NCBI RefSeq assembly: GCF_042242105.1 | Contig: NC_092017.1 | Location: forward strand, 20,935,432-20,999,431 | Reading direction: 5' to 3' | Source of the DNA: Pempheris klunzingeri | Lineage: Eukaryota; Chordata; Actinopteri; Acropomatiformes; Pempheridae | DNA length: 64,000 bases | Part shown: positions 1-26,668 of the stretch, piece by piece | Numbering within the stretch: the first letter of the stretch is position 1 | How the letters are laid out: the number at the start of each line of letters is the position of its first letter | Translations under genes and position numbers: made by a program | Notes under the pieces: model-generated | Told to the model about the DNA's origin: nothing | The model's database searches: none | The model's input: the letters and a program-made list of their open reading frames with translations, nothing else

Positions 1-2405
1 GAAAACTAGTCACAATGACATCAGTGAACACTTGTGGTTGATGTTTTAAATGTATTGTTTGTTGTAATGCAATGTATCGCTGTTAAAGCAGGAAAATCAT
101 ACATCTGTAGGCGGCACTAACACATGACAACTATTACTTTAATCATTGATAATGTATTTTTCCATTTAATGAGTACAGTACATTAATGAGATAAAGAGGC
201 TAAAATAAACTATTTGTGCCTATTTTGTAAATGTCAGAGCTACGCACCATATCCTCTCATAAACATAACTGGAGCAATAATTCTCTGGTGAATGACATTA
301 ATGCTGCACTTCGCCACCATATCCTAACATCATTAATATTGAAAAACCTGCAAAGCTCAGATTTTAACGCTGTAACGTTTAATCAGTTAAGAGAGGCAGG
401 GCACAGAAAGGTAACTTTATGCAGTTCATAAAAATGAATGAAAAAATAAATAAATATATATTTCTGACCCATTTTAAAGATTGATATCTTCAGCAGGAAC
501 CAAATGGCTTCAAGCTAAGAGCTACAAACAGTGTAGGAAGGTCTGAAAGTATTGAGAGAAGAACTGATGCTCCGCTATGTTTGGCCTTTTCGATGGATTT
601 GTTGTTAATAAGAAAAATATACAATAAAACCAGATTTAGCCTTCAACCCTGTATGATACATCTGCTGTAATTCAGCCCAGAGAGAATAAAAACAAGCGAC
701 GAAGATGACAGAAACATTTATAACAGACTGAGCTTTGCTGCTTTTGGTTTCTTGGGTTGGATACTTGCCACTTCGTGTTTGATGGTGGTTAAAATTAGAA
801 ATACAACTACACTGAATGACACCACGTATCACACGTATGAAAGACTAAATTGAAGCGTCAGTACCTGCTGTGTCTATTATTGAAATATTAACATGTTTAT
901 TCTATTTTGTTCTCATTCCCCTGAAGACATAATTGGTATTTTGGAAACTTTGGGATCTCCACTAGAATTTAAAATGAAGCTCCACATTTGGCTGCACAAC
1001 ACACGTCTTTACTCACACATCCAGCAGAATTTAGGATTTTCTTTCTCCTTTTTTGTTTGTTTCCAGAAAAAAAGTGATTTTATAGCAAGATGAGTGATGT
1101 CATATAAGTGTTACTGAGTAGTGTTAATTAGGCTTGGTGCAGACTAGAATAGATGAATTATAAGAGGAGGAAAAAGAAGTTAAAGGAAACCTGTAAAGCT
1201 GGAAGTGACATTTCTGATACCAATGATTGCTGTTGTTGGATGTCCACCATGCTGACTACACCTGTACTAAAATGAAAGAAATGCTCAAATGTTAGTTATG
1301 ATCTGCAGCTCTGTCCTTTCTAATGTCATGGTGATTTTCTTTGTTCTGCTGACTGTCGATCAGGGATGCAGCGTAAGAACCGTACCTGTAAGCTCTCCCT
1401 TGTGAAGCAGTAAATGTAGGCTGAAGCCCCAGACCACAGCCCAACCACCATGCCAGTGACAAAATCTGCTCGGCTTCACACATCAAACAGACCAGCGTCT
1501 TTTATGGAAAACCAAGAAGCAGGAGAAGAATTCACCTCAGAGCTCTGTAACCAGGTGTCGGCGGGAACTCGAACTTGGAAAACTTTGGTCTGTCTGTAAT
1601 TACAGAAACACAGACATAGTTTCACAACGCAGCAGTCATTAAGTTCAAGCTGTCGTTTCATCACCGTGTGATGATCAGGGACTGTTTCTGATAAGACACA
1701 TAGCGATATTTGATTGTGCTTCTCTAAAACGTCCAAGTTAGAAAATGAGCTCACCTCGCCTGTGACCTGTTGCCTGGCAACCAGCCCCAGCTTCCTGTAA
1801 TGGCAACCACAATGGGTTACGTTCTTAATACCCATCAATACAGATGCCAAACTTGTCTCTTTTCTCTTATAGACACTTCCAGGTACCGAACAGTCTTCAG
1901 TGCTCTCCATTCCTTGTTTGTTTTTGTAAATTTATCTTCTTTTTCTCTTTAGTTTTTGTTTGTTTGCATGACACAGTTGTTAGTTCCTATTATTGGCTTG
2001 TTTCTAGTTTGTTTGTTACTTCCTTCTTTTGTGTGTTTCTTTCTGTCTTTCTTTTCTGTTCCATCAATTTTAGCAGAATTTTCTTCCTTTCTGTGTACTT
2101 GAACTTAAGGGCACAACAATTCCCTGAAGTTGGGGGACTTTAAAACAAAGATTAAAGAAAAATTAATCAAAATCTAACCAGCAGATCTGAAGACATAATA
2201 ACTTTTAGTCTCAAGTACCTTGTAAACTCATGCCTCAAGTTTGTAACACAGGTTTTCTGTAAAAAGGAGCTACAGAAGATAGTGTTTTTACAGGCTGAAT
2301 AGTTCTTCTCGTGACGTGTAAACTGAACTTCATCAACTTATCAAGGGTTGAACAGGAACCACATATGTGGTGTGACTCTTTCTCCCTCTCTGGTATGTGA
2401 TTCAG
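1..2405. other. 5' flank or intron 1 of myo1f, no gene seen
   Basis: No exon could be supported here on either strand. The myo1f reading frame enters through a splice acceptor at 2404-2405, so this stretch is most likely intron 1. The family's first coding exon is very short (about 4-6 codons beginning Met-Gly-Ser-Lys). I searched for an ATG followed closely by a GT donor in the right phase and found no convincing one. The interval is AT-rich with T-rich runs around 1920-2060. Confidence 0.5.
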
Positions 2406-17044
<14,639 letters not shown>

Positions 17045-17940
17045 TTCATCCTGGTGGATTTGTCTGTGTCTATAAATATGTGTAATCTGCAGCACACACT
17101 GTTCGCTAAAGAAACTGCCTGTGAATTGGTTGCATGGAAGATCTTCATCCATAATGGAAAGAGGGCTCGTTAGGGGTGGACCTCGCTGACATTTGATCCA
17201 CAGATAACTTGTTTGGGATGGTGTTGTGCGAGCAGAGCACAGGACACCGTTATGGTCATGATGTTCAAACACAGGTCGACTGCAAAGAGCCGCTTAGGTT
17301 TCACATCAGTCGTTGCCCCAGTCCGTCCTGTTCCGATTGACCAACGAGATCTCTGACTTCACCCTCCCTCCCACGACATCTTTCTTTGATTCGTCACTGA
17401 ACATGACTCATAGTTAAAGTTACTGCCTTAACACAGTTAAGGCAGTAACAGTGACCTAAAAATACTGCATTGCTTTGTGGTGTCTACAGCGTTTATATTT
17501 GCCTGAAACTTTTCTCCAGAGCAATTTTCAATCCTGCTCAGTTTTGCTGATTGAGACAACAGCATAGAATCAAGTAATAATAGAAATGTTGACTGTACAA
17601 CAAATGAACTTGACTGTTACATTTGCACCATAACAAACCTGCTTCAGGTGAATCAAAAAAAACAATTTATTCATTGTATTTTATCACCTCAATAAAAAAC
17701 AGAAATATATTTTTGTATTTTTACCTCAAGGACTTTTGCACTGGTTTAGGTTGTGTCATCAATAAGTTATAGACGAACAAAACAGCAGGTGACTTACTAA
17801 TTTCACGGTTAATGTGAGTTTTTATTTCTGCAAATGTTGCATTTTTTTGTGATTGATTTTGTAAAATAATGTAATTCCCTCATAGTAAATCAATATCTGT
17901 TTTTATATATGAATAAGAGAAAAATAAAGAGTTTTAACAC
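17045..17940 (+). other. myo1f 3' untranslated region with two AATAAA signals
   Basis: Follows the TGA at 17042-17044. Candidate polyadenylation signals are AATAAA at 17691-17696 and 17923-17928; the second is followed by a T-rich tract at 17950-17960 and is the likelier end. A perfect 14-bp hairpin lies at 17419-17449. Transcript ends are inferred. Confidence 0.6.
17419..17449. repeat. Perfect 14-bp inverted repeat (hairpin) in the myo1f 3' UTR
   Basis: Left arm GTTACTGCCTTAAC (17419-17432), loop ACA, right arm 17436-17449 exactly complementary. The stem does not extend further because A faces A outside it. It is too short for a canonical microRNA precursor. It could be a structured 3' UTR element or chance. 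Confidence 0.75.
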
Positions 17941-18087
17941 TCTGAATGGATTTTTTTTTTCTTTTGCTTTACATACTTACTTTGATACAAGAATCAGAGT
18001 AAAGATAAAGATATGAAAACTTCCACCACTTCATGTCACACATGTATGCAGCTTTAAATGAAAGCTTTTAATAAAACTAACACACTT

Positions 18088-18749
18088 AGAGAGAGAGAGA
18101 GAGAGACAGACACTTCCGCCCACTCAGAGCGTTCGTGCTTTTATTTTGAAATTTGCATGGCCGGTGCAGCGGAGGCAGATGGACCGACTGATCCTCCTGT
18201 TAACATCTGAAGCTGCGATCACAGACAGTCCAGCAGCCTCCTGTGGCAGCTGATGTTGATGTTAGGCTGTCATATATGCGTTTTGTTTGTTTATATTATT
18301 TAAATAATAATTCTCACATGTAAATGATCTATGGAATGCAGTAATGGTGCTAAAACATTGTGCTGCACCGAGTTTACACACATACCATAAATGCCTTTTA
18401 TATAATTTATGAGTTTAAAGTGCCCTTATTGGATTTTAAAGTACTTTTTACCTCGCTGCATAGTTTTTATCCACAATTTTTGTCTCGTATTTCTTATGAA
18501 GTCAAATGAAGTGTTTTCCCCAATAAAGCCAAAAACATTTCATGGGGAAAAAAAAAATGGGTCCACTGCAGACATGTTGCAGTGGTTACATGTTTGGCCC
18601 AGAGACGAAAACCCGTTCAGTGTGATTATTAGTGACGTGTCGTGCGACAGGCTCGGGAGGATTTCAGTGCTCCGCCCCAACAGATCCACCTGTTGAACCA
18701 CCTGGAGCTGAAACATCTCTGACTGAGCGCAGCCTGGGACCACAGCAGC
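18088..18749 (+). promoter_or_regulatory. Probable acer1 promoter and 5' UTR region
   Basis: Sequence between the myo1f polyadenylation signal and the acer1 start. It begins with a (GA)n tract (18088-18106) and contains an ATTTGCAT octamer at 18151-18158. A GC-richer patch just ahead of the ATG probably includes the 5' UTR. No clear TATA box or start site was recognised; the role is inferred from position. Confidence 0.35.
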
Positions 18750-21700
18750 ATGGGAGGTAAGATACCTACTATATATGATACTCAGGATACTCAGGTTAAC
18801 ACCTCTTATTGGTTATTACTAGTTAATTAGTCTAACAGGTTACTCTTTTTGAGACTAGAAACAGGTGTGAAACTGTCTCACCTTTAACAAGAAATCACTA
18901 GAATATTCCTGTTGTTATTCCTACAGTGGCTGGGAGTGCATGTGTGGCCATGAGTGGTGACTTTTTTCCCTCAAGTGTCATTTATCAACATAATAATCCT
19001 ATAATAATGGATTTATTACACACAATCCCAATCCGATTATATTCAATCAAGCCGCATCTGTTGTGTTTATGCTCTATTTTATCTGCTGTTTACACTCAGT
19101 AGACACTTTATTGGCCACACCTGTACAATCTACTGTAACTCAACACAACTGCCATAACATCCACCTGTATAATGGTCATAATAATCAGTTTTCGTATGAA
19201 ATATGTAAATTCACCTATTTGTTTATCATTGAGGTCATAGTTAAAGGTGGTGTTGGACTGGATGTATGTAGTGTAATTCTTCATGTGCCATGGTGTTATA
19301 TTTGAATCTTAATCAACCACAGTATTTTTTTTTTTCATCACATTACATCACATCATGTCCTCATAACCCACTTAATTTAATATGTGTCAGTATGTGCTGT
19401 ATTTTCTGACTGGTGATTGGTGCTCGGGTTAGATTCACACAAGATACTGAGCATAAAAAAACCTCACTAATGCAGATAGATCACTCACCTGTAAACTGGA
19501 AATCTCAAATTAACTTAGAGTTGATGTCACCTACCTCCCAGTCAGTGATGTCCCCTTATAGAGGCTACTGCTGGCACAAATGAGGGTTCGGTCAGGAATA
19601 GCCAAGGTCCAGAAGAGAAAAGCCAACTTTTTGGAAGATGAGATCATGGCGACTCACTAAGCCGTGGATCTTTCTTGTCTCTGAAAACTCTCTGATTTTC
19701 AGTGTTTTCCAACAACACAAGAACTGTCACATCTTTCTAATTTGACACACTATTTATGGAACATCACATCCTGTATTTAATTAAAAACACCACGCATTTG
19801 CCAATGAATTCCTCACACATCTAATTGATATTTCCTCTCGTAAAGTCCATAAAGCTAATGCAAAGTTCATCACAGGCGTCTCAAACTGCAATAGGTTACC
19901 CCTCCGTAACTATCAGGAAAATCACTTAAGCCAAGTCCAGACTTAATAAGATCATTTCAAGGTCAAAATAAAGTTCATAAATAACTTCTTATATGTGGGT
20001 TTTCTGTTTAAGTCATATCTAAGATCGAAATTGATCCTAAGACTGTTTTATAAATGAGGCCCCCCTGGCAGAAAGGGGTTATTAATCACTTCTCATGGCA
20101 CATTTGAACAGATAATAAACGGCTACCTTGAAGATCCTGAAAAGGGCGTGAAGCTACATCTGAATGCAGGTATAAATGCAACTCAGGGGAGGGTGGAAAC
20201 TGATTTCCATAAACCACCTACATGCAAATCCTCTGCCAGGATACACACCCATTTTATCTGCAGGGGGACACATGACACAAAAGTCTGTAAAACTGCGGGT
20301 GCGCTCCCGCTATTAGAAGCCAGTGGGTAACGTTTCCCCTCTCTCCGTCTGACAGGTGTCTACTCCAGTGAAAGGATGGCAGGAGTTTTCTCTTATGAGA
20401 GTTCAGAGGTCGACTGGTGTGAAGACAACTACAAACACTCTGAGCATGTTGTGGAGTACTTCAACACTGTAAGTTCCTCTCTGTACTGCAACATTTACTG
20501 CATGTCAATACTCACTTCAGGAAACATTTATGTTGGCAGAATAATATCTATAATCAAGCTGGTTCTGGTGATATTTCATTTATTGAATTGGAAATAAATG
20601 CCTCATCTCACAGAAAACAGGGGCATTGGTTGGTTGTGGTTGTTTTGTTGATTAATTGATGTTTTCCCTGCAGATGAGCAGCTTTGTTTTCTTCATTATA
20701 TCTCCCATCATGCTCTACCTTCTGCACCCTTACGCCAAAGAGAGGAACCTGGCGATTCACATAGTCTGGATCATGATGATATTTGTAGGTCAGTCACTCT
20801 GCCATTTTCTTTATTCCTAACGTCCGTGTTTGCCTCTTCCTGTCCCATCATTTTAGGTACAGGATTAGTACCTTAATGACTGTTCTTGTTTGAATCTGAC
20901 ATGTGAACATGAGCCATTAAGCCATTAATCGTGAATCACTGTGTGTGTGATTTGACTGAACACACAGACTGATGAGCTCGTCACGTGGGACGTTGTGTTC
21001 ATAGTGGTGGTTCCCTACGTTTTTGGCCTGTGATCCGTTCAAACAAAGCAAAGGCTGCAATCCACTGAAGCTGCAATGATTTGTATCTTAACTGTAAATT
21101 AACCCACAACAGTTTTGATTATTCATTACTCATTTAAGTAGTTCTTCAGTGGTTCTAGTCTCTGAAATGTGAATATGTTCTTACTTATCTTTGAAAGTAA
21201 AGCAAATTTGTTTTGGACTGTTGGTTGGACAAAACAAGACATTTTAAGACCTCACCTTGGGATCCTGTGAGGGGGATTTTCATATTTTTATAGACCAAAT
21301 AATTGTTAGTTGCAGCCCTACATGCAACCATTTGCATTTAAAGAGGAATTATTCTCGCTTTATGTGAATAAAGGAGAAGTAAAATTATCCAGTAATTCAC
21401 AATTTTCTTTGGTCCCCAGGTGCTATTTTCTTCTATAATAGTGAAAACATCATTATTTTACATTATAAAGACAGTTCTCTTGTTTTTCAGGGCTCTTCTC
21501 TGCGTATTTCCACATGACCCTTAGTTTCATGGGCCAGATGTTGGACGAGCTGTCCATCCTGTGGGTGCTGGCGGTGGGATACGCTGTGTGGTTCCCTCGC
21601 AGGCTGTTCCCTTCTTTTATCAAAGACAGGTAAAGCAACCTCTCAGCAACCAACCCAGCAACAAATGACTTCGTCTGAGGTCTTTGTTTGTGTCTTTATT

Positions 21701-23414
21701 CAGTGGTGTGTGTGTGTGTGTGTGTGTGTGTGTCACCAAGGACTCCAAAACACAGCTCAATAATTGTTTAACAAGAAAAAAACAATGACAGCATTTCCAA
21801 GGCACGCCACCCTGAAACCAAACCTGTGCTGGCTGAGGAGCCTGTCTGACAGCCCTGACCGGAGTCATTTTCACAAAGAAACAATATGGTGCTGCTGGCC
21901 TCACCTTAATGCGACAGAAAAAGGGCTCTCACTATTGTGAGAAGATTGGACCTCCATCCAACCTGTCTAAATATTTAACCACGGGGAAAAGGTTAATTAA
22001 AATTTGATGAGCACCTGAAAGGAAACCCACAGCCCTTATTCAATAACCTCACATTGATTTTCCAGTTTTTCAAAGTAATGGGTTGATCCTCCTGTAGATG
22101 ATTGATTACTAAATACCAGGCACAGGCGAGGCAGGTCAGGGGGCCTGACTGTGACTGTGAACACTTCTTGTTGGAAAGTCACGGAGATCAGTTAACAATA
22201 AAGATATATTTCTGATACTGATTCAAGTGGCTATAATCATAATTTTTATGATAAGAACGTATGAGATGTGTGACAGGACCTCATGGTAATGCTTCTGAAC
22301 CTTTGCCTCACACCTTTCTTTCTCTTTTCTCTTTCTTTTTGTCCACAGGTCCACGTTTTCAAGCCTCGTCCTCGTGGTTACTGTCATCAGCACCGTGTCA
22401 TCATTTATCAAACCTACAGCCAATGCCTACGCTTTAAACTGCTTCGGCCTCCACCTGCTTTACACTCTGGCTGTCGAGATGAGATGGTATGAAGTCTTTC
22501 GTGTTTCCAGGAATGCGTAACAGGTTTCGGTGCAGTTTTGACCCGTTATAATAAGCACTTTTCTCTGTTTCTCAGCTGCACTGACCAGAAGGTTCTGCGA
22601 CTGGCCAAGCTGTCGGTGGCTCTGTGGGTGCTCGCCATCTCCTGCTGGATTAGTGATCGCTTTGGCTGCAGCTTCTGGCAGAGGCTAAACTTCTGCTACC
22701 TGCACGGTATCTGGTAAGTCCTGGTTTCCTTTCCTTTCCTTTCCAAACCTTTATATGTGTATTCTCCTAATCTGCACCATCAATTAAGGAAGAAACATAA
22801 TTCCCACCCATATTATGATTTTGACAAGCGTTAACAAGGAAACATTTTCAATGAACGTATCTGCAAAAGGTTTACTGACAACATATTTCATTGTTTACTC
22901 TACAATATCCATCCTTGTAAATCAATATCCACTCATAGAAAACATTTTTATGGTTATGTGACACTCACAGCACTTAGTTACAGTTAGGATATGATCATGG
23001 TTGAGGTTTAATATGGAAGAAATCAAAGACAAAGTGCTTTTGTCGACTGAACCCAACCACACATGGCACTCGGGATGTGAACCCCCATGACACTTCCCTG
23101 CATCCTCTGTGCTGACCAATAAGTTAACTTCAAGCACAATAAACCAGCAGTATATACACGCCATTTTTAGGAGACAGGGTGGTTTCTTTCAAGGACGTGC
23201 TTGCATGTATTGATCTCCATTATCTGTATCCTCCAGGCACATTCTGATTGTGATAGCTGTGGCCTATGGCAGCACCCTGATAGCTTACCTGGATGCCAAC
23301 TATGAGATACCGTACTCGCTGCCTGGACTGCAGTATTGGCCGTGTGATAAATGGGCTGTTGGTCTACCTCACATTGTCCTGAAGGGCACCACCAAAACAC
23401 AGAAACGGTGCTAA
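18750..23414 (+). CDS. acer1: Alkaline ceramidase 1
   Basis: Multi-pass ER membrane hydrolase splitting ceramide into sphingosine and fatty acid; in mammals ACER1 acts chiefly in epidermis. Exons: 18750-18756, 20356-20468, 20674-20788, 21491-21629, 22349-22486, 22576-22713, 23237-23414, phases consistent, TAA at 23412-23414. From the ATG at 20376 the protein is 266 aa (human 264). The upstream ATG at 18750 is in frame across the first splice and adds nine residues (MGGVYSSER). The mammalian start aligns with the inner ATG, so either may be used. Ca ligands of the family: D13, W14, E16, N18, E27 in the [10 protein letters not shown] region. Zn ligands: H77 (YFHMTLSF), D88 (MLDEL), H205 and H209 (LHGIWH). 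[13 protein letters not shown] and DANYEIP favour ACER1 over ACER2. Hydrophobic segments are spread along the whole protein. Confidence 0.92.
18757..20355. other. acer1 intron 1, nothing recognised
   Basis: A 1.6-kb intron separating the 7-nt coding end of exon 1 from exon 2. No coding exon or clear repeat is seen. Small open frames inside it show no family resemblance. Confidence 0.5.
21055..21325 (-). repeat. Interspersed repeat family R3 copy in acer1 intron 3
   Basis: Contains 'tttggactgttggttgg', 'acaaaacaagacatttta' and 'tagttgcagccctac', blocks shared with copies near 34770-35085 and, in the opposite orientation, 36265-36640 and 44440-44790. The strand label is relative to those latter copies. 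Confidence 0.65.
21706..21733. repeat. (TG)n microsatellite in acer1 intron 4
   Basis: About 14 perfect TG units. The rest of intron 4 (21630-22348) and of intron 6 (22714-23236) contains no recognised feature. Confidence 0.95.
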
Positions 23415-25531
23415 AGAAGTTAAAGTCATTTTTAACTTTGGAAGACCCACAGAGCTCAGTACAGTGAAATTCATCTACCAGCTCACTTTAAAAAAACTTT
23501 AAGAAATGAAAACATACAATACAACCTAGGAATAAATAAAAAAGGATTTAATTTAGTGTCATTTCTGTTATGTTTTTGATTTGTGGCCTCGCCTAGTGGC
23601 CCATTGTCTGTGAATCCATCCATCATCCATATATCACCCATTGAATATTTAAATATGCTCTATATTTATACGGTAGCACTGATGACTGAATTTTTATCCT
23701 GCAGTTTCATATTTCTAAAACAGTAACGAATTCAGAGCATTAGGTAATATTTTAATTGAGATATTTGTTTATTTTCATGATGTGATTGTATTTTTAATGG
23801 GAGAACTTATATGAACATTTTAAAAAATAAGAGTAAACACAACTGCAGGGCAGCTTGTGTTTAAAGTCGACTGATGTTGAACCTGAGGTTGTGCATATTA
23901 TATTTACCTACATATAGGCACGCTGAATGACTGCAAAAATACGCAACATTGTGTGTTTGTCTTTGACAGTGTTTTTGTATTCATGAATCAATTGCCGTGA
24001 TTTATTTTGAAGACATGAATGCACATTTGACTCTGTGCGTGGTGGAGCATATTGATGTGAAGAATGTTTTCTCATGATTAAACTGTTTTTTACCAAACAA
24101 TAACTACTGTAATTCTTCATCGCAACAGTTTCCTGTTTGTGTTTATATGGAGTTTTAAAACACCTCAGCATATGGCCGTTTCACAGTCATTCGCCATGTC
24201 CTCTGAGCTAGTTTGAGCTTTGTTCATATTGATTGCATTTATAGCATTTGAGTAACACATATCTGTCAGTATTACATCTTTTCTGGTCTGTTTCTCAGGA
24301 AAACCTGTTTCATTCACGACCTCTGCAATGCGGCGAAGGTTAATTTGTATGTCTGACCACAACAGTCACATGCAAATCTATTTCCTTTGTACGACTAATT
24401 CATCGTTGAACTTTCAAAAGCCCTTCTGTTGTAAAAGCTCTTGGTGGATTTTGGTGATGTTTTGAGAATATTCAGGCACATTGTGCCTCCATTCACATGA
24501 GCTTTCCTGAAAGATACAATGGTTACAACAATAGATCTTTGACAAAAAGAAATGCACGCAGGCATTCTCAGCATTTCAGTGTTCAACAGTGACCTCCTGT
24601 GGGTGATGAGACATTCAAAAGTGCTTTTAGAGATGTAATCTTTGATTATCAGCTGGTGATAGGTGGTGTGAGGATGAGAGAAAGGTAGCAAATAAATCAG
24701 AATGTGTGTGGCATTAATTCAGATGGCATGATGACTGTCTTCAATCAGTTATCATTAACCTGGGGGTCGGGACCCCCAAGGGAAAGAGTTAAAAGATCAT
24801 CTTTAGCCATGCTAGCAGCGTGGCTCCAGGCACGCCAATGTCAGGCGCCGTCCACCACTTTGGCCCAGACTGAAGTGTCTCAACAGCTCAACAACATCAG
24901 ATGAACTGCCATCAGATTTTGTGCAGATATTCATGGTGCACAGAGGATGAATCCTACTGACTTTTCCTCTTCCTCTTTTCCATAACTAAATCGCCTAATG
25001 CTTGTCTCACGCTTTTGTTTATGACTAAAAACCTGAAAAACTGATGACATTCTTGTCAGCCTACAATGATGCTAATTAGTGACTAGATGGTAAAAAAGAG
25101 TAAACATTACACTATGTGATGATCTGTCATTGTGAGCATCTTCACACAGCTGCTAGAACGGCTGTAGACTAACCTTTCTTTGAGTTCTGTTTTTTGCGTG
25201 TGATATACCAGACTCTTCCTGGTCAGGTCTCTAACAATCCTTCAAATTAAACATTCAGAGAAGAAAAAGTCAAAACTCGTGTCCATACTAATCTGCGATG
25301 AGTTGTTCATAAGGCGACATTGTTTTTTTATTTATTCATTCCTAGATAAATACATGTTTTTTTGCATATCATTTATCAAAATGCTTGTTCTGGTTTTGTT
25401 GAAAGCCTTGTAAGTTAGGACACAACTGTATTTTTGGTTATAATGGAAGAATTGTGATGTACATTCTTTTTTTTTTCATGTTGGACAAGTTTTGAAAAAC
25501 ATTTGCTATTAATAACAATAAAGTTCTGTTT
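23415..25531. other. acer1 3' UTR and intergenic DNA
   Basis: After the acer1 stop, an AATAAA-rich stretch near 23531-23540 is a plausible polyadenylation region. About 24748-24800 ('acctgggggtcgggaccccc') resembles the end of a common fish hAT-type MITE, and it is followed by an R1 repeat. Another AATAAA lies at about 25517-25522, just before duplicate block A. No coding gene is recognised. Confidence 0.5.
24862..25175 (+). repeat. Interspersed repeat family R1, copy 2
   Basis: Carries 'tgtctcaacagctcaacaac', 'gaggatgaatcctactgac' and 'ctgatgacattcttgtcagc', in the order seen in the other R1 copies. The middle part is shortened. Confidence 0.7.
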
Positions 25532-25877
25532 TGTGTGTCAAACCTGTGCAACATGGTTTGCTTTTGTATGTCTGCCTCTCCCCACAGATTGAAAAGGAGG
25601 ATTTAGAGGTTGACGTCTCAATACAAGTGGGACACCCTCCTGTCGGACAGCCAGGTGGGACTTCTTTGACTCGGATTTGACTGAGGGGCAGGCTGGATCA
25701 GTTTGAGCGGCAGGGGAAGAAGAGGAGGCGCCGCTGAGCCAGTGAGAGAGTGGTGACCTTCTGTCACATAGCTGAGGCCCAATAATCTCACATCAAAGTC
25801 CGAACACCACAGAGACCTGACTGCAGCGGGCCCTCACTCCCTGACTCTGTGGAAAAGAGACGTACTTAATCAGATGA
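25532..25877 (+). repeat. 346-bp near-identical duplicate block, copy A
   Basis: Matches 30690-31035 with only about three mismatches that I could find (near 25607, 25625 and 25735), at a constant offset of 5158 bp. Homology starts at 'tgtgtgtcaaacc' and ends at 'gtacttaatcag'. Beyond that, copy A lacks a 22-nt segment present after copy B, then similarity fades within about 50 bp. Inside is a good splice-acceptor-like tract (tctgcctctccccacag) followed by a 30-codon open frame ending in TGA (25588-25680). I do not recognise the encoded peptide. Confidence 0.9.
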
Positions 25878-26259
25878 GACATTTAAAGTACACTTTGTAG
25901 ACAGAGGCGGAGTAAGAGTAAGATGAATGTGATCACCTGTGGAGTTACAGGTACATTATATATATATATTATATTTGGATCTTTGTTCTTCTTTAAATGG
26001 CATTGTAAAATAAAAGTAAATAAATAACTAACGTTTTTTATGAAGGCGAAGGTTGTTTCTTTATGTGAGATGTGGCTGAGAGAGCTCCATGTGGGGAAGC
26101 TTAGATTCAAGATTACATAAAATAAGTACAAAAATAAAAATACAGGAAAGAGGGCTGTGTTTGGTGAGGTGTGGGGATCATTGCTGAGACATTTAAGGGG
26201 TCTGAGGGAGGATCAGCTGTGGGATCAACAACATTAATTTTTGTATTAGAGTCACGGAT

Positions 26260-26345
26260 GACTGTCCCGCCTACCGAGCGCTCCGATTGGCTCCTTTCTA
26301 GACCGCTTAAATTTCCTGCTCCCTGATTGGCTGAGAGGCGGAGTG
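26260..26345 (+). promoter_or_regulatory. Retained mllt1-type promoter module ahead of the pseudogene
   Basis: Contains a GC box-like CCCGCC, then GATTGGCTCCTTTC (26285) and GATTGGCTGAGAG (26325). These are two inverted CCAAT boxes, the NF-Y type, 40 bp apart. The functional mllt1 promoter has the same pair with the same 40-bp spacing (32136 and 32176). Confidence 0.65.
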
Positions 26346-26668
26346 CGCTAACTCGGATGTAGAAACCCTGTGATGGGAACTGACAGTGTGGACAACTTCA
26401 GGCTGTAAATCATGACTTTGACTCCGTTTAAGGACAGAAACTGTTTAGAGAGCTGTTGGGGAACTAACTTTAAGCTGTCAGCTGTCACGGCCAGGATGAC
26501 AAGGGTATGACAAAGACACTTCCTGGATGGTAACTAGCTAACTAGCTGCACTAACATCCGTCTAAACTGATGATGGCGGCGTTTCTGTGCCTGGTCTGTC
26601 AGATTAAAAAGAAATGATGGAGAAATCGCTCTGTTTTTTGCTTGACTTCTTGAAGAGGCCAGACTAAC

